NCBI RefSeq assembly: GCF_000418555.1
Contig: NZ_ATKM01000019.1
Coordinates: forward strand, 1 to 64,000
DNA from: Pseudomonas sp. P818
GTDB lineage: Bacteria; Pseudomonadota; Gammaproteobacteria; Pseudomonadales; Pseudomonadaceae
Direction: 5' to 3'
Length of the DNA: 64,000 nt
Shown here: piece by piece, positions 32,777-41,833 of the stretch
How positions within the stretch are numbered: position 1 is the stretch's first letter
Layout: the number at the start of each line of letters is the position of its first letter
Position numbers and translations under genes: made by a program
Notes under the pieces: model-generated
Told to the model about the DNA's origin: nothing
The model's database searches: none
Seen by the model: only the letters and a program-made list of their open reading frames with translations

Positions 32777-35685
32777 GTGCCGATCTCCGCCTGCCAGCCC
32801 CGCTGGGCCTGCTGATCGACCGCAACCGCCCGGTCAGCTTCGACTTCGAGGGCACCACCTATCAGGGCCTGGCCGGCGACAGCATCGCCAGCGCCCTGCT
32901 GGCTAACCAGCGCTGGCTGCTGTCGCGCTCGTTCAAGTACCACCGCCCGCGCGGCCCGTTGTCGATGGCCGGGCAGGACGCCAACACCCTGGTGCAACTG
33001 CCGGACGAACCCAACGTGCTGGCCGATATGCAGCCGCTGGCCGCTGGCCTCGACGTCACCGCGCAGAACTACAACGGCAGCCTGGACAAGGACCGCGACG
33101 CCCTGCTCGGGCACTTCTCCAGGTTCATGCCGGTGGGCTTCTACTACCGCTCGTTCTACAAGCCCAAGGGCATGTGGAAGGTCTGGGAACCGCTGATCCG
33201 CAAGAAAGCCGGCCTCGGCGTGCTCAACCTCAAGCTGCAGCCGCAGTACCACGACAAGGCCTTCCTGTTTACCGACCTCGCAGTGATCGGCGCCGGCCCG
33301 GCCGGCCTGTGCGCCGCGCTGAGCGCTGCCAACGCCGGGGCCAAGGTGCTGCTGATCGAACAGCAGAATTATCTGGGCGGCGCGCTGGCCTGGGCCCGCT
33401 TCGACGTCGAAGGCAAACGTGCCGCCGAGCTGCGCGCCGAACTGCTGGCCGCCGTCGAAGGCCACGCCAATATCCGCATCCTCAAGGAAGCCACCTGCAA
33501 CGCCTGGTTCACCGACCACTACCTGCCGGTGATCCAGGGCAAGCGGATGTACAAGGTGCGCGCCCACCAGTGCATCGTCGCGGCTGGCGCCTTCGACCAG
33601 CCGGTGGTGTTTCGCAACAACGACCTGCCCGGCGTGCTGCTGACCAGCGCCGCGCAGCGCCTGATCAAGCTCTACGCGGTCAAGCCGGGCCAGCGCGCGG
33701 TGCTGCTGACCGGCAACGACGACGGCTACCTGGCCGCCCTCGACCTGCTCGATGCCGGTGTCGAGGTCGCCGCGCTGGTGGACATGCGCGAACGCGCCGA
33801 TGACGCCAATCTGGCCACCGCCCTGCAAGCCCGAGGCGTCGCCTGCCATGCCGGCAGCACGGTCTACGAAGCGCTGGGCGACAAGCACCTGAACGCCGTG
33901 GACGTACGCCGCATCAGCGGCCAGGGCAAGGTGGCGGGCAACGGCCTGCGCATCGACTGCGACCTGCTGTGTATGTCCGCCGGTTACATGCCGGTGTACC
34001 AGTTGCCGTGCCAGGCCGGCGGCAAGCTGGCCTACGACGACGCCAGTGCCTGCTTCAGCCTGTCCGGCCTGCCCAGCGGGTTGCAGGTGGTCGGCTCGGT
34101 CAACGGCCGCAACGCCCTCGACGCGCTGCTTATCGATGCCGGCAACGGCGCCCTGCGCGCGCTCGCTGCTCTCGGGCTGGAAGCCAGTCAGCCACTTGGC
34201 GAGCTACCAGCCGAGCCGCGGGTCAACTTTCCCTGGCCGATCTTCCCCCATCCCAAGGGCAAGGAGTTCGTCGACTTCGACGAAGACCTGCAGGTGCGTG
34301 ACATCGTCAATGCCACCCGCCACGGTTACCGCGACGTGCAACTGGTCAAGCGCTTCTCCACCGTCGGCATGGGCCCCTCGCAGGGCCGCCACTCGGCGCT
34401 GCCCACCGCGCGCCTGGTGGCCCAGGCCACGGGCCGCAGCGTCAGCGAAACCGGAGTGACCACCGCGCGCCCGCCGTTCTGCCCGGAAACCCTGGCGCAG
34501 GTCGCCGGCCGTGGCTTCGATCCGTATCGGCAAACCGCCATGCACGCACGGCACCTGGAGCTGGGGGCGAAGATGATGCCCGCCGGCATCTGGCAGCGCC
34601 CGGCCTACTACGGCAAGCCGGAAGAGCGTGAAGCCTGCATGCAGGCCGAGGCGCGCCATGTGCGCGAGAAGGTCGGCCTGATCGACGTGTCCACCCTGGG
34701 CGGCCTCGACGTACGCGGCCCGGACGCCGCCGAGCTGCTCAACCGCCTCTATACCTTCGCCTTCGCCAAGCAGCCGGTGGGCCGCTCGCGTTACGCGCTG
34801 ATGACCAACGAGCAGGGTGTGGTGATCGACGACGGCGTCTGCGCACGCTTTGCCGACGAGCACTTCTACGTCAGCGCCACCACCAGCGGCGTCGACCGCG
34901 TCTACCAGCAGATGCTCAAGTGGAACGCGCAGTGGCGCCTGAACGTCGACGTCACCAACGTCACCGCCGCGCTGGCTGCGGTCAACCTGGCCGGGCCGGA
35001 CTCGCGCAAGGTGCTGGCCAAACTGTGCGGCGATGTCGACCTGTCGGCCGAAGGTTTCCCCTACCTGGCGGTGCGCCTGGGCACCATTACCAGTCTCTCG
35101 AGGGCCGGCATTCCCGCACGCCTGCTGCGGGTCGGTTTCGTCGGCGAACTGGGCTACGAGATCCACGTCCCGGCGCGCTATGGCGAAGCCCTGTGGGATG
35201 CGCTGATGGAAGCCGGTCGGGAGTTCGACATCCGCCCCTTCGGCGTCGAAACCCAGCGCCTGCTGCGCCTGGAAAAGGGCCACGTGATCATCGGCCAGGA
35301 CACCGACGGCATGACCAGCCCGGCCGAGATCGACATGAGCTGGGCCATCGCCCGCAGCAAGCCGTTCTTCGTCGGCAAACGCTCGGTGGAGATCCTCGAG
35401 TCGCAGGCGCCGATCCGCAAGCTGGTCGGCTTCACCCTGGCCAAGGGCAGCAGCCAGCCGCTGGAAGGCCATCTGGTACTCAAGGGGCCGGACATCAGCG
35501 GCAACGTCACCTCCTGCGAGTACTCGCAGACCCTCGGCCAGATCATCGGCCTGGCCTACTGCGCGCCCGACCAGGCCACGGCGGGCCAGCGCCTGCCGAT
35601 CCGCGTCGAAGGCGGCGAGGTGGTGCAGGCCACGGTGGTGAAGCTGCCCTTCTATGACCCTGAAAGCCAACGCCAGGAGCTGTGA
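32773..35685 (+). CDS. mgdC: N-methylglutamate dehydrogenase subunit C (SoxA-like)
   Basis: This 970-residue alpha-type subunit has three parts. Residues ~20-110 are ferredoxin-like without cluster cysteines (SRSFKYHRPRGPLSMAGQDA). An NAD-binding oxidoreductase region follows with LAVIGAGPAGLCAALSAANAG at ~170. The C-terminal half is GcvT-like and binds tetrahydrofolate (VGFVGELGYEIHVPARYG). It accepts the methylene group, giving methylene-THF for FolD. ATG 32773 has AGGAGG about 10 nt upstream and overlaps mgdB. The frame is open further upstream, but that part is a shadow of mgdB. Confidence 0.92.
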   Translation: MSADLRLPAPLGLLIDRNRPVSFDFEGTTYQGLAGDSIASALLANQRWLLSRSFKYHRPRGPLSMAGQDANTLVQLPDEPNVLADMQPLAAGLDVTAQNYNGSLDKDRDALLGHFSRFMPVGFYYRSFYKPKGMWKVWEPLIRKKAGLGVLNLKLQPQYHDKAFLFTDLAVIGAGPAGLCAALSAANAGAKVLLIEQQNYLGGALAWARFDVEGKRAAELRAELLAAVEGHANIRILKEATCNAWFTDHYLPVIQGKRMYKVRAHQCIVAAGAFDQPVVFRNNDLPGVLLTSAAQRLIKLYAVKPGQRAVLLTGNDDGYLAALDLLDAGVEVAALVDMRERADDANLATALQARGVACHAGSTVYEALGDKHLNAVDVRRISGQGKVAGNGLRIDCDLLCMSAGYMPVYQLPCQAGGKLAYDDASACFSLSGLPSGLQVVGSVNGRNALDALLIDAGNGALRALAALGLEASQPLGELPAEPRVNFPWPIFPHPKGKEFVDFDEDLQVRDIVNATRHGYRDVQLVKRFSTVGMGPSQGRHSALPTARLVAQATGRSVSETGVTTARPPFCPETLAQVAGRGFDPYRQTAMHARHLELGAKMMPAGIWQRPAYYGKPEEREACMQAEARHVREKVGLIDVSTLGGLDVRGPDAAELLNRLYTFAFAKQPVGRSRYALMTNEQGVVIDDGVCARFADEHFYVSATTSGVDRVYQQMLKWNAQWRLNVDVTNVTAALAAVNLAGPDSRKVLAKLCGDVDLSAEGFPYLAVRLGTITSLSRAGIPARLLRVGFVGELGYEIHVPARYGEALWDALMEAGREFDIRPFGVETQRLLRLEKGHVIIGQDTDGMTSPAEIDMSWAIARSKPFFVGKRSVEILESQAPIRKLVGFTLAKGSSQPLEGHLVLKGPDISGNVTSCEYSQTLGQIIGLAYCAPDQATAGQRLPIRVEGGEVVQATVVKLPFYDPESQRQEL

Positions 35686-35686
35686 G

Positions 35687-36361
35687 ATGACCCTCCAAGC
35701 CGATCAATTCGCCGCGCGCAGCCCGCTCTACCGCCTGCAGGCCGGCGCCACCCTCGCGCACTTCGGCGAGAGCAGCATCGTCACCGACTACGGCCAGGGC
35801 GACGAAAGCGCCCTGCTGAGCCACTGCGCCCTGCTCGATCTGACCAACCTGGCGCGCTACGGGCTGCGCGGCCCGGACGCCGCCGAGTACCTGAGCGCGC
35901 TGGGCTACCAGTTGCCACAGGCACCCAACCAGGCGCTGAGCCAGGCCGATGGCGGCCATGTGCTGCGCCTGTCGCAGACCGAGTACCTGCTGCTCGGCAG
36001 CCTGCACGATGCCGGCAGCAAAGCGCAGCGCGAGGAAAGCCAGTGGCAGGCCAGCGCCGGCCAATACCTGCTGCCGCGCCAGGACAGCCACGCCTGGCTG
36101 GTGCTGACCGGCACCTGCCAGGCCGAGGTAATGGCCAAGCTCTGCGGCGTCGACCTCAGCGCACAGGCATTCGCCGTCGGCCAGGTGGCGCAGACCTCGG
36201 CGGCGCGGATCAACGTCATCGTCGCCAACCTGCCACTGGGCGAAGTGCCGTGCCTGCACCTCCTCTGCGACCGCGCCTCGGTGCACTACTTCTGGGGCGC
36301 GCTGCTCGACGCCATGCAGGAATTCGGCGGACAGCCGGTAGGGATCGACGCCCTGCCCTGA
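35687..36361 (+). CDS. mgdD: N-methylglutamate dehydrogenase subunit D (SoxG-like)
   Basis: This 224-residue gamma-type subunit of the sarcosine oxidase family has a reduced GcvT-like fold (LLDLTNLARYGLRGPDAAEYL, then WLVLTGTCQAEVMAKLCGVD). It starts one base after the mgdC stop and completes the tetramer. A hairpin repeat follows it. Confidence 0.88.
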   Translation: MTLQADQFAARSPLYRLQAGATLAHFGESSIVTDYGQGDESALLSHCALLDLTNLARYGLRGPDAAEYLSALGYQLPQAPNQALSQADGGHVLRLSQTEYLLLGSLHDAGSKAQREESQWQASAGQYLLPRQDSHAWLVLTGTCQAEVMAKLCGVDLSAQAFAVGQVAQTSAARINVIVANLPLGEVPCLHLLCDRASVHYFWGALLDAMQEFGGQPVGIDALP

Positions 36362-36371
36362 CCCCTTAGCT

Positions 36372-36397
36372 CCCCTCTCCCATTCATGGGAGAGGGG
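36372..36397. repeat. REP-like hairpin after mgdD
   Basis: CCCCTCTCCCAT, TC, ATGGGAGAGGGG, followed by CTGGGGGAGAGGGC: a perfect 12-bp stem of the same family as 32291-32316. It could act as the 3' end stabiliser or terminator of the mgd operon. Confidence 0.65.
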
Positions 36398-36434
36398 CTG
36401 GGGGAGAGGGCAAAACAGCCACGAGGGCAGCATC

Positions 36435-37208
36435 ATGAGCACCCAAGAAGACGAGCTGGACTACCGCGTCCCCGCACTGCAACGCGGCCTGAGCATCCTG
36501 CAGATGTTCAACGCCAGCGAGCGCAGCCTGAGCAGCAACGCCATCGCCGAACGCCTGGGGGTCAGCGTCTCGGCCATCTACCGCATCCTGGTCACGCTCA
36601 CCGACATGGGCTATCTGCGCAAGCTCGGCAAGAACAGCTACGAGCTGGGCCCGCAGGTGCTCTGCGACGGCTTCGCCTACCTGGCCAGCCGCGACCTGGT
36701 GGACATCGCCATGCCGCACCTCAACGCCCTGCGCGACCGCACCTCGCTGTCGTGCCACCTGTCGATCCGCGAGCAGACCGACAGCCTCTACATCGGCCGT
36801 GCCTTCGCCGCCCAGCGGCTGTCGGTGAACATCCCCATCGGCACGCGCATCCCCTGCCACTGCACGGCCATGGGGCGCATGCTGCTCAGCGGCCTGACGC
36901 CCATGGAGCTGGACAAGCTCTATCAGCACGTACGCCTGGACGACTACCCGCCGCCCGCACCGAAGACCCTGCCCGAGCTGCAGCAACTGCTCGAACGCGA
37001 CCGCGAGCGCGGCTGGGTGATGCACCGCTCCGACTATTCCACTGCCATCGCCTGCGCGGTACGCGACCATCGTGGCGACGTGGTGGCGGCGATCAACCTG
37101 TCCGGTCCGGAAGCGGTGATGGACAGTCCCGTGGCACGCGAACGCTACCGGGAAAGCCTGCAACAGTGTGCGGATGCGATTTCCCTGGAACTGGGCGCGC
37201 GCAGGTAA
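36435..37208 (+). CDS. IclR-family transcriptional regulator downstream of mgdABCD
   Basis: This 257-residue protein has an N-terminal winged helix (VPALQRGLSILQMFNASERSLSSNAI, SVSAIYRILVTLTDMGYL) and an IclR effector domain (HCTAMGRMLLSGLTPMEL, GWVMHRSDYSTAIACAVRD). It starts 73 nt after mgdD on the same strand, across a REP-like hairpin, so it may be the last gene of the purU-mgd transcript and regulate it. Direct targets are not shown by the sequence. Confidence 0.85.
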   Translation: MSTQEDELDYRVPALQRGLSILQMFNASERSLSSNAIAERLGVSVSAIYRILVTLTDMGYLRKLGKNSYELGPQVLCDGFAYLASRDLVDIAMPHLNALRDRTSLSCHLSIREQTDSLYIGRAFAAQRLSVNIPIGTRIPCHCTAMGRMLLSGLTPMELDKLYQHVRLDDYPPPAPKTLPELQQLLERDRERGWVMHRSDYSTAIACAVRDHRGDVVAAINLSGPEAVMDSPVARERYRESLQQCADAISLELGARR

Positions 37209-37290
37209 CAAGGCTCAGCGCCCTTCCCCAGCCGCAAACCTGCCGATACCCTGTCGCCCGAACGCAACGGACAGCTTTGGCAGGATGCAC

Positions 37291-38070
37291 ATGACTCCGC
37301 GGATCTTTATCGTCACCACGCCCCACACCAGCGAATTTCCCAACCCGATCACCTTTGCCAAGGGTGCGCCGCTGACGGTTGGCGAGATGTATCAGGGCGA
37401 CGAAGGCTGGAACGACTGGTTCTTCTGCAGTACTCCGGGCCAGGAGCCTGGCTGGGTGCCGGAACAACTGATCGAGCGACTAGACGACCAGCGCGCCCTC
37501 GCGCGTGAGGCCTATACGGCCCGCGAACTCGACGTGCAGCTCGGTGAACGGCTGATCGCGTCGCGCAGCCTCAACGGCTGGCTGTGGTGCACACGCGAAG
37601 CGACTGCCGAGTCTGGCTGGGTGCCGCAGGCCAACCTCGCCGAACAGGCGCCTGCCTGCGTGGTGCAGGAGGAAGTCAGCGGCTGTGGCATCGCCGCGGT
37701 CGCCAACATCCTTGGCAAGCGCTACGCCGAGATGAAGGCCGTCGCCAATGCCATGGGCATTCATGCCGAAGACGAGTCGCTGTGGTCCGATACCCAGTAC
37801 GTACGCCGTCTGCTCGCCAGCGGCGGCGCCAAAGCGGCAACCGGCGAGACGCCCTTCGTTTCCTGGGAGGCCCTGCCGGATCTGGCCTTGCTGGCCATCA
37901 AGCACCATCAGGAAAACGGTCGCGACTTCTGGCATTGGGTGGTATTCGAACGCACGGCCGGCCAGATGCACGTGCTGGATTCGGCCAGTTATCTGCCCAC
38001 CAACATACGCACCGACTTCGCCGCCATGCAGCCAAAGTGGTTTATCGCAGTGGACAGGGCCGGCACCTGA
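37291..38070 (+). CDS. Tandem SH3 plus C39-like cysteine peptidase-fold protein
   Basis: This 259-residue cytosolic protein has two SH3-like units at residues ~1-58 and ~60-115, each ending GWVPEQL or GWVPQANL. A papain/C39-like domain follows, with a candidate nucleophile Cys in EEVSGCGIAAVANILGKRY, His in FWHWVVFER and Asp in HVLDSASYL. No signal peptide is visible. ATG 37291 has AGG 6 nt upstream; ATG 37285 in the same frame is an alternative. I do not recognise a characterised homologue. A peptidase or amidase role is inferred from the fold-like residues only. Confidence 0.65.
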   Translation: MTPRIFIVTTPHTSEFPNPITFAKGAPLTVGEMYQGDEGWNDWFFCSTPGQEPGWVPEQLIERLDDQRALAREAYTARELDVQLGERLIASRSLNGWLWCTREATAESGWVPQANLAEQAPACVVQEEVSGCGIAAVANILGKRYAEMKAVANAMGIHAEDESLWSDTQYVRRLLASGGAKAATGETPFVSWEALPDLALLAIKHHQENGRDFWHWVVFERTAGQMHVLDSASYLPTNIRTDFAAMQPKWFIAVDRAGT

Positions 38071-38126
38071 CCTGCGCGGCAGCCGAGCAAGAGGGCGCAA
38101 CGGCCCGCGACCTCTGGCCACACGCA

Positions 38127-38145
38127 GATAACGCTAATTGATCTT
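38127..38145. promoter_or_regulatory. Weak Fur-box candidate
   Basis: GATAACGCTAATTGATCTT matches the 19-bp Fur consensus at 12 positions. It lies 65 nt before the di-heme gene. Imelysin clusters are iron-regulated in P. aeruginosa (recollection), which makes a Fur site plausible, but this match alone is weak. Confidence 0.25.
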
Positions 38146-38209
38146 ATTTAAATTCCGTTAGCCTGATAATCTTGCCGCCTCGTTTTCTGCCTGCCCGGAT
38201 AGTCCCTCG

Positions 38210-39644
38210 ATGTCGCCGTTCCAGCGCTGCCTGCTGCCCTTTCTGGCCCTGACCCTGATCGCCTGCGAGCAGCAACCGAACTTCACGGCGGCAGAACCCG
38301 GCGAAGCGCTTTCTGCCGGCGCCGCCACGGTACGCAAGTTCGACCACAACGCGTTCTCCCAGCCGTCGGCCAACCTGGCGCCGAGCCGGCGCCTGGACTT
38401 CTCTGTCGGCAACAGCTTCTTCCGCAACCCCTGGGTGCCTGCGCCCGCCTCCACCACCGCGCGCGACGGCCTGGGCCCGCTGTTCAATACCAACGCCTGT
38501 CAGAACTGCCACCTCAAGGATGGCCGTGGCCATCCCCCCAAGCCGGGAGCCCTCAGCGCGGCCTCCATGCTGGTGCGTCTGTCCATTCCGGCCACAGCCG
38601 AGCATGCCGAGCTGCTGCAACGCCAGGGCGTGGTCGCCGAGCCCACCTACGGCACTCAGTTGCAGGACATGGCCAATCCCGGCGTGGCCCCGGAAGGCAA
38701 GGTACGGGTGAACTACCGCAGCGTGCCGGTGCATTTTGCCGACGGCACGCGGGTGGAGCTGCGCAAACCGCAACTGGACCGATGATCGGCCATCCTCGCC
38801 AATCACCCAGCTCGGTTATGGCGACATGCACCCGGACACCCTGTTCTCCACCCGTATCGCCCCGCCGATGATCGGCCTCGGCCTGCTCGAAGCCATTGCC
38901 GAGCAGGACATCCTCGCCGCAGCCGACCCGGATGACGCCGATGGTGACGGTATTTCCGGGCGCCCCAACATCGTCTGGGATCGCCAGCAGCAACGCAGCG
39001 TACTCGGCCGTTTCGGCTGGAAGGCCGGCCAGCCCAACCTCAACCAGCAGAATGCCGACGCCTTCGCCAATGACATGGGCCTGACCACCACGCTGATTGC
39101 CCATGACAACTGCACCCAGGCCCAGCCCGACTGTCTGGCGGCGGTCAACGGCGGCGTGCCGGAGGTCAGCGACAACATCCTCGCCAGCGTGCTGTTCTAC
39201 AGCCGCAACCTGGGCGTGCCGGCGCGGCGCAACGTCGACGACCCGCAAGTGCTCAAGGGCAAGAGCCTGTTCCACCAGGCCGGCTGCCAGAAGTGCCATA
39301 CGCCCAGCTTCACCACCTCGGCCGATGCCGCCGAGCCGGAGCTGGCCAATCAGTTGATTCGCCCCTACACCGACCTGCTCCTGCACGACATGGGCGAAGG
39401 CCTGGCCGATGGCCGTGAGGAGTTCCTCGCCAGCGGCCGTGAGTGGCGTACGCCACCGCTGTGGGGTATCGGCCTGACCCAGGCGGTCAACGGCCACACC
39501 CAGTTCCTCCACGACGGTCGCGCCCGCAACCTGCTGGAAGCCATACTCTGGCACGGCGGCGAGGCCGAAGCGGCCAAGCAGCAGGTGCTGAAATTCGATG
39601 CCGATGAGCGAGCCGCGCTGCTCGCCTTCCTCAATTCCCTTTAA
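38210..39644 (+). pseudogene. Di-heme cytochrome c oxidoreductase (DUF1111-like), frameshifted
   Basis: The 5' part (38210-38785) encodes a lipoprotein signal (LALTLIACEQQ) and the first heme site in TNACQNCHLKDG. The frame then stops at 38785. The 3' part continues in another frame from about 38770 (ITQLGYGDMHPDTLFSTR) with the second heme site in QAGCQKCHTPSF. The two parts join without missing domains, so a single-base gain or two-base loss between about 38760 and 38790 explains the break. Intact homologues are periplasmic di-heme proteins beside imelysin genes. A sequencing error cannot be excluded. Confidence 0.75.
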
Positions 39645-39654
39645 GGAGCCCGAG

Positions 39655-40719
39655 ATGTTGCACAAGAGCCTGATCGCCTCCCTGCTCGGCCTGGCCCTGG
39701 TCGGCTGCGGCCAGCAGGATCAGACCGCCAAGGTCACCGGCGCCCTCACCGACGGCGTGTTGCTGCCGGCTTATACCAGCTGGCAGGAAGCCGATCGCCA
39801 ACTGGCCGAACGTGCCGCGGCCTTCTGCGCCGGCAGTGCCGATCTGCCCGCCGCGCGCCAGGCCTTTCTCGGTGCCATGAGCGCCTGGTCGGCGCTGCAA
39901 CCGCTGATGCTCGGCCCGCTGGCCGAGGGCAACCGCGCCTGGCAGGTACAGTTCTGGCCGGACAAGAAGAACCTGGTGCAGCGCCAGGTCGAGGCGCTGC
40001 TCAAGAGCAAGCCACAGCTGACCCAGGCCGACCTGGCCAGCGCCAGTGTCGTGGTGCAGGGCCTGACCGCCTCCGAGTATGTGCTGTTCGACGCCGATAT
40101 CGACCTGACCCAGGAAGAGCAGAAAGCCCGCTACTGCCCCTTGCTGCAGGCCATCGGTCAGCATCAGCAGGCCCTGGCCGCCGATATCGTGGCGCAATGG
40201 CAGGCTGACAAGAGCGGCATGGCCGCGCAGCTCAAGCAGTTCCCCAACGAGCGTTACGCCGACTCCAAGGAAGCGGTGGCAGAACTGCTGCGCGTTCAGG
40301 TCAGCGGCATCGACGGTCTGAAGAAGAAGCTCGGCGCGCCGCTCGGCCGCCAGACCAAGGGCATCCCGCAGCCCTACCAGGCCGAATCCTGGCGCAGCAA
40401 CGCCAGCCTGGCCAACCTCGGTTCGGCATTGGCCAGCGCCGAACTGCTCTGGCACGGCAACAACAAGGATGGCCTGCAATCGCTGCTGGGCAGCGACCAG
40501 GCCGAGCTGGTGCAGCGCATCGACGCCGCCTACCTCGACACCCGTCAGCGCCTGGCCGCCTTCGATCTGCCGCTGACCGAACTGCTGGCCAGCGAAGACG
40601 GCCGCAATCAGCTGAACGAGCTGTACGACAGCCTCAACCGCCTGCATCGCCTGCAGGAAAGCGACCTGGCCAAGGCGCTCGGCGTACAGATCGGCTTCAA
40701 CGCCCACGACGGGGACTGA
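39655..40719 (+). CDS. Imelysin-family lipoprotein
   Basis: This 354-residue protein has a lipoprotein signal with lipobox LVGC (residues ~15-18) and the all-helical imelysin fold (LTDGVLLPAYTSWQEADRQL, AMSAWSALQPLMLG). The family's GxHxxE motif reads GLTASE here, so the His is missing while the Glu is kept. AAGGAG lies 6 nt before ATG 39655. It follows the di-heme gene by 10 nt and is followed by the DUF1513 gene. Imelysin proteins are outer-membrane or periplasmic and iron-related; the function is unproven. Confidence 0.85.
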   Translation: MLHKSLIASLLGLALVGCGQQDQTAKVTGALTDGVLLPAYTSWQEADRQLAERAAAFCAGSADLPAARQAFLGAMSAWSALQPLMLGPLAEGNRAWQVQFWPDKKNLVQRQVEALLKSKPQLTQADLASASVVVQGLTASEYVLFDADIDLTQEEQKARYCPLLQAIGQHQQALAADIVAQWQADKSGMAAQLKQFPNERYADSKEAVAELLRVQVSGIDGLKKKLGAPLGRQTKGIPQPYQAESWRSNASLANLGSALASAELLWHGNNKDGLQSLLGSDQAELVQRIDAAYLDTRQRLAAFDLPLTELLASEDGRNQLNELYDSLNRLHRLQESDLAKALGVQIGFNAHDGD

Positions 40720-40722
40720 CGC

Positions 40723-41826
40723 ATGCACCGCAGAACCTTCCTCGGTCTCGGCGCCGCCGCGGCCAGCCTGGCGGCAGCGGGCGCCTTCGGCGGCTGGACG
40801 CTGTTCGGCCCCTCGGGGCAACCGCTGCTGCTGTCAGCCCGTGACGATGCCGATGGCAAGCACTACGCGGTCGGTTATCGCCTGGACGGCCAGCGCGCCT
40901 TCGCCACTCTGGTGAGCGAACGCTGCCACGATGTGGTCCCGCACCCGGCCTTGCCGCTGGCGCTGTTCGTCGGCCGTCGCCCGAGCACGGAAAGCTACCT
41001 GATCGACACCCGCGACGGTCGCCTGCTGCAAACGCTCGCCTCGCCAGCCGGGCGCCACTTTAACGGCCATGCGGTGTTCCACCAGGACGGCGAATGGCTG
41101 TACACCACCGAGAACGACACCACCGAACCGGGTCGCGGCGTGCTCGGCGTCTATCGCCTGGAAGGTGAACGACTGCAACGCGACGGCGAACACGGCACGC
41201 ACGGCGTCGGCCCGCATCAACTGCTGTGGATGCCCGATGGCGAAACCCTGGTGGTGGCCAACGGCGGCATCCGCACCGAAGCGGAAAGCCGCGTCGACAT
41301 GAACCTCGATGCCATGCAGGCCAGCCTGGTACTGATGCGCCGCGACGGCAGCCTGGTCAGCCAGGAGTATCTGGCCGACCAGCGCAACAGCATCCGCCAC
41401 CTGGCCGTGGCCCGCGACGGCACCGTGGTCAGCGGCCAGCAGTACATGGGCGACATGCACGATGCCGTACCGCTGCTGGCGATCAAACGCCCCGGTCAGC
41501 CGTACCAGCCCTTCGCCCTTGGCGAGACGCAGCGCGCGGCGATGAACCAGTACACCGCCAGCGTGGCTATCCACGACGAGCTGCGCCTGCTGGCGATGAC
41601 CGCACCGCGCGGTAACCGCTTCTTCATCTGGGATCTGGACAGCGCCGAAGTGCGCCTCGACGTGCCGCTGCCTGACTGCGCAGGCGTCGGCGCGGTGGCC
41701 GATGGCTTCGTCGTCACTTCCGGCCAGGGCCGTTGCCGCCTGTACGATTGCCGCGGCGCGCGCATCGTCACCAACGCCCTGCAGCTACCGGCCGGCCTGT
41801 GGGACAACCACCTGCGCCTGGCCTGA
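40723..41826 (+). CDS. DUF1513 beta-propeller-like protein with Tat signal
   Basis: This 367-residue protein has a twin-arginine signal (MHRRTFLGLGAAAASLAAAG). The mature part carries repeated beta-propeller-like blades, for example HFNGHAVFHQDGEWLYTTEND, HGVGPHQLLWMPDGETLVVAN and SIRHLAVARDGTVVSGQQY. It starts three bases after the imelysin stop and belongs to the same iron-linked cluster. Tat export suggests a folded, possibly cofactor-containing protein. The function is unknown. It ends 7 nt from the convergent lacI-type gene. Confidence 0.85.
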   Translation: MHRRTFLGLGAAAASLAAAGAFGGWTLFGPSGQPLLLSARDDADGKHYAVGYRLDGQRAFATLVSERCHDVVPHPALPLALFVGRRPSTESYLIDTRDGRLLQTLASPAGRHFNGHAVFHQDGEWLYTTENDTTEPGRGVLGVYRLEGERLQRDGEHGTHGVGPHQLLWMPDGETLVVANGGIRTEAESRVDMNLDAMQASLVLMRRDGSLVSQEYLADQRNSIRHLAVARDGTVVSGQQYMGDMHDAVPLLAIKRPGQPYQPFALGETQRAAMNQYTASVAIHDELRLLAMTAPRGNRFFIWDLDSAEVRLDVPLPDCAGVGAVADGFVVTSGQGRCRLYDCRGARIVTNALQLPAGLWDNHLRLA

Positions 41827-41833
41827 GCCGGGC

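Noticed and set aside
31045..36361. Naming the four-subunit oxidase as sarcosine oxidase soxBDAG
   Set aside because: The subunits are homologous, but the presence of gmaS and mgsABC in the same window makes N-methylglutamate dehydrogenase the better call. No glyA or glycine-betaine genes are seen here.
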